From Thioalkalivibrio sp. ALJ21 (GTDB lineage: Bacteria; Pseudomonadota; Gammaproteobacteria; Ectothiorhodospirales; Ectothiorhodospiraceae), in contig NZ_KB905156.1 in NCBI RefSeq assembly GCF_000378605.1, positions 62,001 through 126,000 of the forward strand: a stretch of DNA of 64,000 nucleotides, given 5' to 3'. The notes under the pieces are model-generated. The model ran no database searches, was not told the DNA's origin, and saw only the letters and a program-made list of their open reading frames with translations. Below, in pieces: positions 56,101 through 64,000 of this stretch. How positions within the stretch are numbered: position 1 is the stretch's first letter; each line of letters begins with the position of its first letter. The position numbers were made by a program, and so were the translations under genes.

Positions 56101-56327
56101 TCAAGATCGACGGCATGTTTGTGCGTGATCTGCCGAACAACCGCGACAACCAGGCATTCATCCGCGCGATGGTAGATGTCGCCCGCGGGCTGGAAAAATG
56201 GACCGTGGCCGAATGCGTGGAAGACGGCGACACCCTGGCGATGCTGGCCGATCTGGGCGTCGACATGGTCCAGGGCTACCATCTGAACCGCCCCTCGCCC
56301 GACTTCCCGCCGGACCAGGCCCCGTAG
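53109..56327 (+). CDS. Multi-helix sensor with PAS repeats, GGDEF and EAL domains
   Basis: 1072 residues from a GTG without a clear ribosome site. About seven membrane helices (1-230), then three PAS-type domains (near 245-360, 375-500 and 520-650), GGDEF with ARLGGDEFAILV, and EAL with HMEALVRM, NISGRSF, ELTET, DDFGSGFSTF, LKIDGMF, AECVE and QGYHL. The inhibitory-site position reads REEE, not RxxD. EAL catalytic residues are present, so phosphodiesterase activity is plausible. It begins 86 bases after repeat copy 2. Confidence 0.88.
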   Translation: MGLETTPLSLLYALNGLAFFTLGIVALMLPRRERFVPFAAHVGWLVPFGLLHGTYGFLNAIGLHHELGVLSDRWFMTAWLAVSYLPLLEFGRRALLDIRPGLHLPAWGVYGTLAIGLSAILLVTADPATGLANGARYLIGFPGALLAGFAFLLHVRSPGAQPEMQRHIPALGIAAFAFLAYAVFLPFPAQVDFGLPAWLPTQGDFLAATGVPIQALRTGTAVLFTLALISLARTIGAQHSDDLLRVLETVNGFVYRCRNNPQWDVIFIDGGVRELTGYNAADFYSGKITLASWVHPEDSDSIWEGVQKGLQRDGTYQIQYRAIARDQSVRWVFERGAGVYDAHGRLIYLQGHVIDAHELVTTSRELERRSEELEAFRSTLDLTLDGVFLFDVDSLQFIYVNQGAMDQTGRTRNELLQLHPYDIKPEFPETRFRSMLEPLRRGERDQLLFETTHQHVDGHLIPVHISLQLVAPRGERPRYVAIVHDISQRKRNEEALLEALESLETSRDEQARLLELTRREQGRMASLLSAMSIGILFEDRQGSIEYVNPAFRRMWAIADEVDLVGQPSRAVLEHSTHRFARPDHASRHVLHVLDTHEISERFEVDLYDGRILTQLSYPVHDADERSIGRLWLYEDVTHERQTAQQLVYLAEHDPLTGLYNRHRFQRQLEQAIHTARRRETHLALIYFDLDEFKTINDTFGHRAGDTVLVRAAGEIASLVREEEIFARLGGDEFAILVDQASEREPEGLAERVARAISAIPFRFRGQNYRLTASIGIARYPEHGDNVEDLVAHADAAMYQAKDSGKNTWAVFDASRNTAERMLERMSWSQRIGNALEGGQFELHFQGIYHLDSGALNHMEALVRMRDPLAPDEVVMPGQFIPVAEKTGQILDIDRWVIRESIARLARHPELPGIAINISGRSFDEPGLPQYITSQLSQQGVDPRRLIIELTETAAVSEMQDAQRFIEALQQAGCLVCLDDFGSGFSTFAYLKYLGVQVLKIDGMFVRDLPNNRDNQAFIRAMVDVARGLEKWTVAECVEDGDTLAMLADLGVDMVQGYHLNRPSPDFPPDQAP

Positions 56328-56329
56328 GT

Positions 56330-57412
56330 GTGCAGCCCGCGGCACCCCGCATCCTGCTGCTGTCCGCCTACCGTGCGGACAGCCATGCGACCTGGGCCGA
56401 CTGGCTGACCCGGCAATTCCCCGAGTTCGACTGGGATCGTCGGGAACTGCCGGGCCGCCACTTCCGCTGGCGCATCCGGGGCAACCCGCTGTCCTGGCTC
56501 GAGACCCTCGGCGACGCCCGCCCCGATGTCCTCGTGGCAACCTCGATGGTCGACCTCGCCACACTGCGCGGCCTCCACCCGGCGCTCGCGCAAACACCCG
56601 CGCTGTACTACTTCCACGAGAACCAGTTCGCCTACCCGACCAGCCCCGGCCAGAACCCCTCGGTGGACCCGCAGATGGTGCAGCTCTACGGCGCCCTGGC
56701 GGCCGAGCGCATCGCGTTCAACTCGCGCTACAACCGCGATACCTTTCTTGATGGCGTCGACCGCCTGCTCGCAGGCATGCCGGACCAGGTACCCCCGGGT
56801 GTGCGCACGACGCTCGCCGAGCGCAGCGAGATCCTGCCCGTACCCATCCAGGCCATCACGAGCACCGACCACACAGAACGTGACCCGAACCTGATCCTGT
56901 GGAACCACCGCTGGGAATACGACAAGGCCCCGGACGACTTCGCCGAAGCCATGCTGCAACTGGCCCGCAAGGGGATCGATTTCCGACTGGCCCTGCTCGG
57001 CCCTCGGCCCGTCAGCCCTCCGGAACCCCTCGCCCGACTGCGCGCAGAACTGGCGGACCGCATCGTTGTGGACGCCAAGTGCTCGCGCGAGGAATACGAA
57101 GAGTGGCTGTGCCGGGCGGGGATCGTGGTCAGCACCGCACGCCACGAGTTTCAGGGCCTTTCGCTACTGGAGGCCACCCGCGCGGGCGTACTGCCGCTGG
57201 CGCCCGATGCCCTGGTATACCCCGAGCAATACCCGACCAACTGCCGCTACCCCGCCGGTGATACCGAGGCACTGGCCGCGCACCTGGGCGCATGGCTGAG
57301 CGGTGAGCGACCGCCCGGCCCCGATGTTGGCGACTGGCATGCCAGCCGACTGGAGCCACAATGGCGGCGTCAGATCGAAGACCTGCTGGAGACCCGACGG
57401 GGCGTCGACTGA
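56330..57412 (+). CDS. tRNA-queuosine alpha-mannosyltransferase-like glycosyltransferase (formerly DUF3524)
   Basis: 360 residues from a GTG two bases after the upstream stop. The N-terminal domain has LLLSAYRADSHATWADWL, FRWRIRGNPLSW and YFHENQFAYPTSPGQ, matching the family that includes eukaryotic GTDC1/QTMAN. The C-terminal GT4-type domain has WNHRWEYDKAPDDF and a nucleotide-sugar segment HEFQGLSLLEATRAGVLPL. Known members mannosylate queuosine in tRNA-Asp; activity of bacterial members is inferred only. Probably co-transcribed with the GGDEF/EAL gene. Confidence 0.82.
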   Translation: MQPAAPRILLLSAYRADSHATWADWLTRQFPEFDWDRRELPGRHFRWRIRGNPLSWLETLGDARPDVLVATSMVDLATLRGLHPALAQTPALYYFHENQFAYPTSPGQNPSVDPQMVQLYGALAAERIAFNSRYNRDTFLDGVDRLLAGMPDQVPPGVRTTLAERSEILPVPIQAITSTDHTERDPNLILWNHRWEYDKAPDDFAEAMLQLARKGIDFRLALLGPRPVSPPEPLARLRAELADRIVVDAKCSREEYEEWLCRAGIVVSTARHEFQGLSLLEATRAGVLPLAPDALVYPEQYPTNCRYPAGDTEALAAHLGAWLSGERPPGPDVGDWHASRLEPQWRRQIEDLLETRRGVD

Positions 57413-57434
57413 GGGAGACACTGAACGGGGCCGC

Positions 57435-58064
57435 TCAGGGAAGGAAGTCACCGCGATCAAGGAAGTGCAGCGTCTCCCGGGCTACCGTGGCATCGAACAG
57501 CATCCCCGTATGCGAGACCGGCAGCGTCAGGTGACGCGTGACATCCGGGCCGCGCGTCTCGTCAACGGCAACGAAGCCATCATGCGGGGACGGCATCTGC
57601 GCGAACAGCGGCGCCGGGCCCAGCGGGCGGCTGCCAGCGATCATCCCGATCTCGCGCCCGCGCAGGATTGGACTGCCGCCCAGCAGACCGCGGTCCAGCG
57701 CCGCCCCCAGCCACCAGCGACCGAGCCGGTTGCGCGCCAGGCGCGCGGCCACCCGGCTGCCCGCCAGCGGCGAGCCCAGCATCACGATGCGCCCGGGGCG
57801 CTGGACCGGGGCCACGGTGAACAGATGGCGCACGATAATGCCGCCGAGGCTGTGGGCCACCAGGTGCACCAGGTCGCCGGGGACTTTCTCTACGAAATTG
57901 GCCAGGGCGCGTGCCGCCTGTTCCGGGGTCTGGCGGCGCGAGGCGTAGTGGAAGCGATGGACCTCCAGCCCGCCCGCGCGCAGCCGGCGTTCCAGCAGCG
58001 CCAGCTCCAGGCCCGGCATATGCCAGCCATGGACCGTGACCACGCTGGCGCGCATACCGGCCAC
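57435..58064 (-). CDS. Alpha/beta-hydrolase (lipase-like)
   Basis: 209-residue serine hydrolase with oxyanion HG (VVTVHGWHMPG), nucleophile Ser72 in VAHSLGGIIV, and likely His in PVSHTGMLFD; the Asp is probably in HDGFVAVDETRG. It resembles PGAP1-like esterases. It starts 13 bases after the aspS stop and is probably in the aspS transcript. Met4 is an alternative start. Confidence 0.85.
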   Translation of the reverse strand: MAGMRASVVTVHGWHMPGLELALLERRLRAGGLEVHRFHYASRRQTPEQAARALANFVEKVPGDLVHLVAHSLGGIIVRHLFTVAPVQRPGRIVMLGSPLAGSRVAARLARNRLGRWWLGAALDRGLLGGSPILRGREIGMIAGSRPLGPAPLFAQMPSPHDGFVAVDETRGPDVTRHLTLPVSHTGMLFDATVARETLHFLDRGDFLP

Positions 58065-58077
58065 GGCGGGCAGGCGC

Positions 58078-59862
<1,785 letters not shown>

Positions 59863-59962
59863 TGCGCTGTTCCAGCCGAAGGGCACGCCCGAAAGGGCCT
59901 GCACGGTTAGTCGGGAAAACGGGGCAAACTTCGCGCCTGCGCCCGCGAAAAGGCCGGAAATC

Positions 59963-60613
59963 TTACGATTTGCCCTGCTCTCGCGCAACCGGAGCCGGGG
60001 CCTCGGCGGGGCTCGACAACGGCGTGACCACGCCCATGGACATCACGAACTTGAGCCCGTCCTCCACCGTCATGTCGAGCTCGATCGCCTCCTCGCGCGG
60101 GACCAGCAGCACGAAGCCGGAGGTGGGGTTGGGCGTGGTGGGGACGAACACGGTGATCACCTCGCGCTCGGTACGGTCCTGTACCTCGCCGGCCCCGACA
60201 CCGGTCATGAAGCCAACCGACCACAGCCCCCGGCGCGGATACTCGACCAGCATCACCTTGCGAAAGGCCTGGCCGCCATCGGCCAGCACCGTCTCGGTCA
60301 CCTTCTTGACCGCCCCGTAGATCGAACTGACCAGCGGGATACGGTGCACGATGGACTCGCCCAGCGAGACCAGCTTGCGCCCGACGATATTGGCCACGAT
60401 CACGCCGGTGACGAACACGACCACGATCGCGATCACGATCCCGGCACCGGGGATCGAAAAACCGAGCAAGGCCTCCGGCCGCCAGGCCGGCGGCAGGAGG
60501 AGGATGGTGAAGTCCAGCAGGTCCACCAGCAACTTGATGATGAAGCCGGTGACGATCAGCGGCAGCCAGACCAGCAGCCCTGCAATCAGGTAGCGGCGCA
60601 GGGAGACCAGCAT
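59963..60613 (-). CDS. DUF502 membrane protein
   Basis: 216-residue inner-membrane protein with two N-terminal helices ([20 protein letters not shown] and [20 protein letters not shown]) and the family segment [32 protein letters not shown], and [20 protein letters not shown]. Function unknown; linkage to aspS is widespread in proteobacteria. It starts 3 bases after fmdB. Confidence 0.9.
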   Translation of the reverse strand: MLVSLRRYLIAGLLVWLPLIVTGFIIKLLVDLLDFTILLLPPAWRPEALLGFSIPGAGIVIAIVVVFVTGVIVANIVGRKLVSLGESIVHRIPLVSSIYGAVKKVTETVLADGGQAFRKVMLVEYPRRGLWSVGFMTGVGAGEVQDRTEREVITVFVPTTPNPTSGFVLLVPREEAIELDMTVEDGLKFVMSMGVVTPLSSPAEAPAPVAREQGKS

Positions 60614-60616
60614 CGA

Positions 60617-60913
60617 TCAGGTGCCGGTCGCCGCCGCTTTGGGGGTCGCCTCGGACTTGCCGGACGCCGCGGAATCGCCCTTGCCGGAACCGCTGCCAGC
60701 ACCACCACCATCCTTCAGGTTGCGCTTGCCGTCCTTCTTGAAGTCGGTCTCGTACCAGCCGCCCCCCGCCAGGCGAAAACCGGCGGCAGAGACCTGCTTG
60801 GTCAGGGCCTCGGCGCCACACTCGGGGCAGGTGGTGGCTGGCGGATCGGAGATCTTCTGCAGGATCTCGGAGATCTCGCCACAATCCTTGCACTGATACT
60901 CGTAAATGGGCAT
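60617..60913 (-). CDS. FmdB-type zinc-ribbon protein
   Basis: 98 residues from MPIYEYQCKDCGEISEILQK, with the ribbon Cys pairs CKDC and CPECG. The C-terminal half is a Gly/Ser/Lys-rich disordered tail. It is the first gene of the fmdB-DUF502-aspS operon. The earlier ATG at 60943 is rejected because the family starts MPIYEY. Confidence 0.9.
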   Translation of the reverse strand: MPIYEYQCKDCGEISEILQKISDPPATTCPECGAEALTKQVSAAGFRLAGGGWYETDFKKDGKRNLKDGGGAGSGSGKGDSAASGKSEATPKAAATGT

Positions 60914-61093
60914 GCGTGTATTCCTCAGGCTTCGCGTCCGCACAACGGCCGCAACAAAACGGTTCGAGGCGTATTATGCGGGCGTTTCACGGGAATAAAA
61001 GGCTTTCCCCGGCGACAATCCGTGTTTGCGCCGCGCGAGCGCAGCGCCGATCATTCGCCCCATACCCGAATGCATTGCCCGCAAGGACCCGTC

Positions 61094-61471
61094 ATGGCCG
61101 AAAAGATCGTGATCATGCTGCTGAACCTGGACCTGGACCGCCCCGGCACGCTGGGGGCCCCGTTCTTCCAGGCGACCGTCGCCGCCGCGATGGACCTGGA
61201 AGTCGAGATGTACTTTGCCGCCGGGACCACCCGCCTGCTGCGCCAGGGCGTGGCGGACAAGATCTACCCCGGCGAGGCGAAGGAGAAGTCGGTCTACAGC
61301 TTCATGCAGGATGCCCACGAGGCCGGCTGCCGCTTCTACGCCTGCGCCGGCGCGATGGACGAAAACGGCCTGACCCTGGACAACGCGATCCCCGAGCTGG
61401 ACGGGATGCGCGGCGGGGGTGCCTTTATTGGCGAGGTCGTCGAGGACGGCGTGGCCACCCTGACCTACTGA
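61094..61471 (+). CDS. DsrE/DsrF-family protein
   Basis: 125-residue sulfur-relay-fold protein (MAEKIVIMLLNLDLDRPGTL). It has the alpha/beta DsrE core and two cysteines in AGCRFYACAGAMDENGL, the second in the usual position of the persulfide-carrying Cys. It follows no dsr or tus genes, so a role in sulfur transfer is inferred from fold only. The SDR gene starts 10 bases later. Confidence 0.82.
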   Translation: MAEKIVIMLLNLDLDRPGTLGAPFFQATVAAAMDLEVEMYFAAGTTRLLRQGVADKIYPGEAKEKSVYSFMQDAHEAGCRFYACAGAMDENGLTLDNAIPELDGMRGGGAFIGEVVEDGVATLTY

Positions 61472-61481
61472 GCCTGCACCG

Positions 61482-62336
61482 GTGAGCGAGGCATCCTCCC
61501 GAGCGGTCCTGATCACCGGCTGCTCCAGCGGCATCGGGCTGTGTACCGCGCGTACGCTGCGCACGCGCGGTTATCGCGTGTTTGCCACCGCCCGGCGCGG
61601 CGAGGATGTTGCGCGCCTGAAGAAGGAGGGCTTCGAGGCCCTGCAGCTGGATCTGGACGACTCCGCCAGTATCCACAGCGCGGTCACCGAGATCCTGCAC
61701 CGGACCGACGGGCACCTCTACGGACTATTCAATAACGGCGCCTACGGCCAGCCCGGCGCGGTGGAGGACCTGAACCGCGCCACCCTGCGCGCCCAGCTGG
61801 AGACCAATGTACTCGGTTGGCTGGAGCTGACCAATGCGGTGCTGCCCGCGATGCGCCGCGCCGGCGAGGGGCGGATCATCCAGAACTCCTCGGTACTCGG
61901 CTTTGCCGCCCTGCGCCTGCGCGGGGCCTATGTGACGTCCAAGTTCGCGATCGAGGGCATGAGCGACACCCTGCGCCAGGAACTGCACGGCACGGGCATC
62001 CATGTGAGCCTGGTCGAGCCCGGCCCCATCCGCAGTGCCTTCCGTGCCAACGCCCTTAAGGCCTTCCGTCGCCACATCCACCGCGAGCACAGCCCCTGGA
62101 CCGAGACCTATCGCGCCGCCGAGGCGCGCATGGCCAACGCCGAGTCCGACGCCCCGTTTACCCTTGGCCCGGAGGCCGTCGCTCGTTGCGTGGTGCATGC
62201 CCTGGAGGCTCGCCGCCCGCGGGTGCGCTACCGCATCACGTTCCCGACCAAGCTGTTCGCCTTCCTGAAGTGGCTGCTGCCGGCACGAGCGATGGACGCT
62301 GTGCTGCGCGGGGTATCGCGCGGAGAGAACCGCTGA
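61482..62336 (+). CDS. Short-chain dehydrogenase/reductase
   Basis: 284 residues from a GTG. Classical SDR signatures: cofactor site VLITGCSSGIGLCTA, NNGAYG, catalytic Ser (QNSSVLGF) and Tyr150-Lys154 (AYVTSKFAIEG), and PG loop LVEPGPIRSAF. Arg/Lys-rich ATARRG suggests NADP. Substrate unknown; SDRs beginning TGCSSGIG are often annotated as SDR family oxidoreductases acting on ketones. Confidence 0.9.
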   Translation: MSEASSRAVLITGCSSGIGLCTARTLRTRGYRVFATARRGEDVARLKKEGFEALQLDLDDSASIHSAVTEILHRTDGHLYGLFNNGAYGQPGAVEDLNRATLRAQLETNVLGWLELTNAVLPAMRRAGEGRIIQNSSVLGFAALRLRGAYVTSKFAIEGMSDTLRQELHGTGIHVSLVEPGPIRSAFRANALKAFRRHIHREHSPWTETYRAAEARMANAESDAPFTLGPEAVARCVVHALEARRPRVRYRITFPTKLFAFLKWLLPARAMDAVLRGVSRGENR

Positions 62337-62364
62337 TGTCCGCGCGGCCAGGGGCGGGCACCGC

Positions 62365-63738
62365 ATGAATCTGATCTTTCTCGCGCTGATCGTGATCGCC
62401 GTGGCCACCGCCGCGATCCGCGAGATCCAGTCCACCGACCCCGACGAACAGCCGATGCAGGCTTTGTCCGAGGGCGCGATCGACGCGGCCGGCTCGGCGG
62501 TGGAGCTGGCGCTGGGGCTGGTCGGGGTGATGGCGCTGTTCCTCGGCCTGATGAAGATCGCCGAGGCCGGCGGCCTGCTGACCGTGCTGGCACGGCTGCT
62601 GCGCCCGCTGATGGTGCGTCTGTTCCCGTCGGTCCCGCCGGAGCACCCGGCGATGGGCGCGATGATCCTGAACTTCTCCGCCAACATCCTCGGGCTGGGC
62701 AATGCCGCGACCCCGTTCGGCATCCGCGCGATGCAGGAACTGGAGAAGCTGAACCCGCACCCCGGCACCGCCACCAATGCGATGGCGCTGTTCCTGGCGA
62801 TCAACACCTCCAGCATCACATTGCTGCCGACCGGGGTGATCGCGCTGCGCGCCTCGCTCGGCTCCGAGGCCCCGGCCGCGATCCTGCCAACCACCCTGTT
62901 CGCCACGCTGTTCGCGACCATCGCCGGCATCACCAGCGCCCTGATCCTGCAGCGCTATTTCCGCAGCCCGCCGCCCACCCGTTCGATCGACGCGGATGCC
63001 TCCTCCGGCTCCGACGAGCTGGAAGACACAATCCGGGCGGCGAGCCAGGACAGCACCGAAGCGGCGTCGGCCGAAAACCGCGGACAGGACAGCGGCCAGC
63101 CTGACCAGCAGCCGATGAACATCGAGGTCCCCACCGAGGGCTACCCGGCCTGGGTCTCGATCCTGGTCCTGCTGGGGGTGCTGGCGATCATCCCGCTGAC
63201 GATTGTGTACGGCCAGGCGATCGCCCCCTGGATCATCCCCGGGCTGGTGGTCGGCTTCCTGTCCTATGGCGTAATCCGTGGCGTGCCGGTCTACGAGGTC
63301 TTCGTCGAGGGGGCCAAGGAAGGCTTCAACGTAGCCCTGCGCATCATCCCCTACCTGGTGGCGATCCTGGTCGCGGTGGGGATGCTGCGCGAGAGTGGTG
63401 CGCTGGGCATGTTCGTCGGGCTGGTCGGCCCGCTGACGACCCCGTTCGGCCTGCCGGCCGAGGCCCTGCCGATGGCGCTACTGCGTCCGCTGTCCGGCTC
63501 CGGCGCCTACGGCATCATGGCCGGCATCATGCAGGACCCGGCCACCGGCCCGGACACCCACGTCGGCATCCTGGTCTCCACCCTGCAGGGCTCGACCGAG
63601 ACCACCTTCTACGTGCTCGCGGTCTACTTCGGCGCGATCGGCATCAAGCGCGTACGCCACACCCTGGCCGCGGCGCTGACGGCAGACGCCGTCGCGGTGA
63701 TCGCAGCCGTGACCATCGTGGCCATCCTGTTCCTGTAA
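62365..63738 (+). CDS. SpmA-SpmB fusion, nucleoside-recognition (Gate) membrane protein
   Basis: 457-residue membrane protein in which the two spore-maturation-like halves are fused. The SpmA-like half has FSANILGLGNAATPFGIRAM and ALFLAINTSSITLLPTGVIA. The SpmB-like half has RIIPYLVAILVAVGMLRESG, RPLSGSGAYGIM and STLQGSTETTFYVLAVYFG. A charged acidic linker (about 200-250) joins them. Occurrence in non-sporulating bacteria is common; transport substrate unknown. Confidence 0.87.
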   Translation: MNLIFLALIVIAVATAAIREIQSTDPDEQPMQALSEGAIDAAGSAVELALGLVGVMALFLGLMKIAEAGGLLTVLARLLRPLMVRLFPSVPPEHPAMGAMILNFSANILGLGNAATPFGIRAMQELEKLNPHPGTATNAMALFLAINTSSITLLPTGVIALRASLGSEAPAAILPTTLFATLFATIAGITSALILQRYFRSPPPTRSIDADASSGSDELEDTIRAASQDSTEAASAENRGQDSGQPDQQPMNIEVPTEGYPAWVSILVLLGVLAIIPLTIVYGQAIAPWIIPGLVVGFLSYGVIRGVPVYEVFVEGAKEGFNVALRIIPYLVAILVAVGMLRESGALGMFVGLVGPLTTPFGLPAEALPMALLRPLSGSGAYGIMAGIMQDPATGPDTHVGILVSTLQGSTETTFYVLAVYFGAIGIKRVRHTLAAALTADAVAVIAAVTIVAILFL

Positions 63739-63759
63739 CGGGTCTCCCGCGTAGCGCGG

Positions 63760-63966
63760 TCAGTTGGGCGGGCCGCCGGGGTTGATGTCCTTGTCCTTCA
63801 CAATGAAGTAGACACCGATCGCGGCCAGCGCCATCCACAGCACCAGGGCCACCACGCCCAGGATCTCCCACAGGGTGACAAAGAAGAACAGCATCAGCGC
63901 GGCCGCGCCGAGAAAGATATTGCCGATTACGAAGTTCGAGGGACGGCGGGATCCGTTGTCGGACAT
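63760..63966 (-). CDS. Small two-helix membrane protein
   Basis: 68 residues, MSDNGSRRPSNFVIGNIFLG, with two hydrophobic helices (FVIGNIFLGAAALMLFFFVT and VVALVLWMALAAIGVYFIV) and a short charged tail (KDKDINPGGPPN). No family recognised. Convergent with the SpmAB gene. Codon use fits neighbours, supporting it as a real gene. Confidence 0.65.
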   Translation of the reverse strand: MSDNGSRRPSNFVIGNIFLGAAALMLFFFVTLWEILGVVALVLWMALAAIGVYFIVKDKDINPGGPPN

Positions 63967-64000
63967 CAGGGGGCTCCGGGCCTGCGCGGCAGGCGATTAC

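Overview
The window reads as chromosomal DNA of a high-GC gammaproteobacterium. The gene orders ruvB-ybgC-tolQRAB, hda-perM-DUF2066 facing purM-purN, fmdB-DUF502-aspS and rplM-rpsI are all gammaproteobacterial. The very high GC, a Tat-exported high-potential iron-sulfur protein (HiPIP), a membrane-anchored cytochrome c, several rhodanese and DsrE-type proteins and strongly acidic secreted proteins fit a halo(alkali)philic chemolithotroph of the Ectothiorhodospiraceae, such as Thioalkalivibrio. The family-level placement is inference and no marker here proves it.

Layout. At 0-5.4 kb on the minus strand lies acyP-ruvB-ybgC-tolQ-tolR-tolA-tolB (recombination plus the Tol envelope motor). At 5.4-6.7 kb on plus come arsC-like, wrbA and DUF2069. 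At 6.7-9.6 kb on minus come DUF2066-perM-hda, facing purM-purN-DUF3108 and a lipoamide-dehydrogenase-like flavoprotein on plus (10.0-14.0 kb). A 285-bp structured inverted-repeat element separates these two groups. At 14-16.9 kb are a rhodanese and a GGDEF/EAL protein; at 17-19.4 kb ilvA diverges from rpiA-DUF2905; at 19.5-25.7 kb are a tandem rhodanese, a giant FAD/Fe-S oxidoreductase, DUF3096 and a metallo-beta-lactamase-fold protein. At 25.7-27.3 kb lie rplM-rpsI, tRNA-Gln(CUG) and an odd field of tRNA-derived repeats.

The most system-like block is 27.5-32.1 kb on the minus strand. A histidine kinase and a sigma-54-type response regulator are followed immediately by an array of GGGTCA direct repeats, a near-consensus sigma-54 promoter, and two genes for small secreted proteins with paralogous signal peptides. 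One of these is an acidic tandem-repeat protein and the other is a Gly/Pro-rich DUF4168 protein. The layout suggests a complete envelope-sensing circuit comparable in architecture to ZraSR/ZraP but with unrelated output proteins.

The right half (32-64 kb) is mixed housekeeping and accessory: glyoxalase-II-like hydrolase, htpX, parC, cardiolipin synthase, an O-methyltransferase, small secreted or lipoproteins, cytochrome c, a P-type ATPase, an outer-membrane barrel and HiPIP. A second copy of the structured repeat element follows HiPIP. Next come a tRNA-queuosine mannosyltransferase-like gene, an alpha/beta hydrolase, fmdB-DUF502-aspS, DsrE, an SDR and an SpmA/SpmB fusion. Five c-di-GMP proteins (four GGDEF-EAL, one GGDEF only) with different sensor halves are spread over the window.
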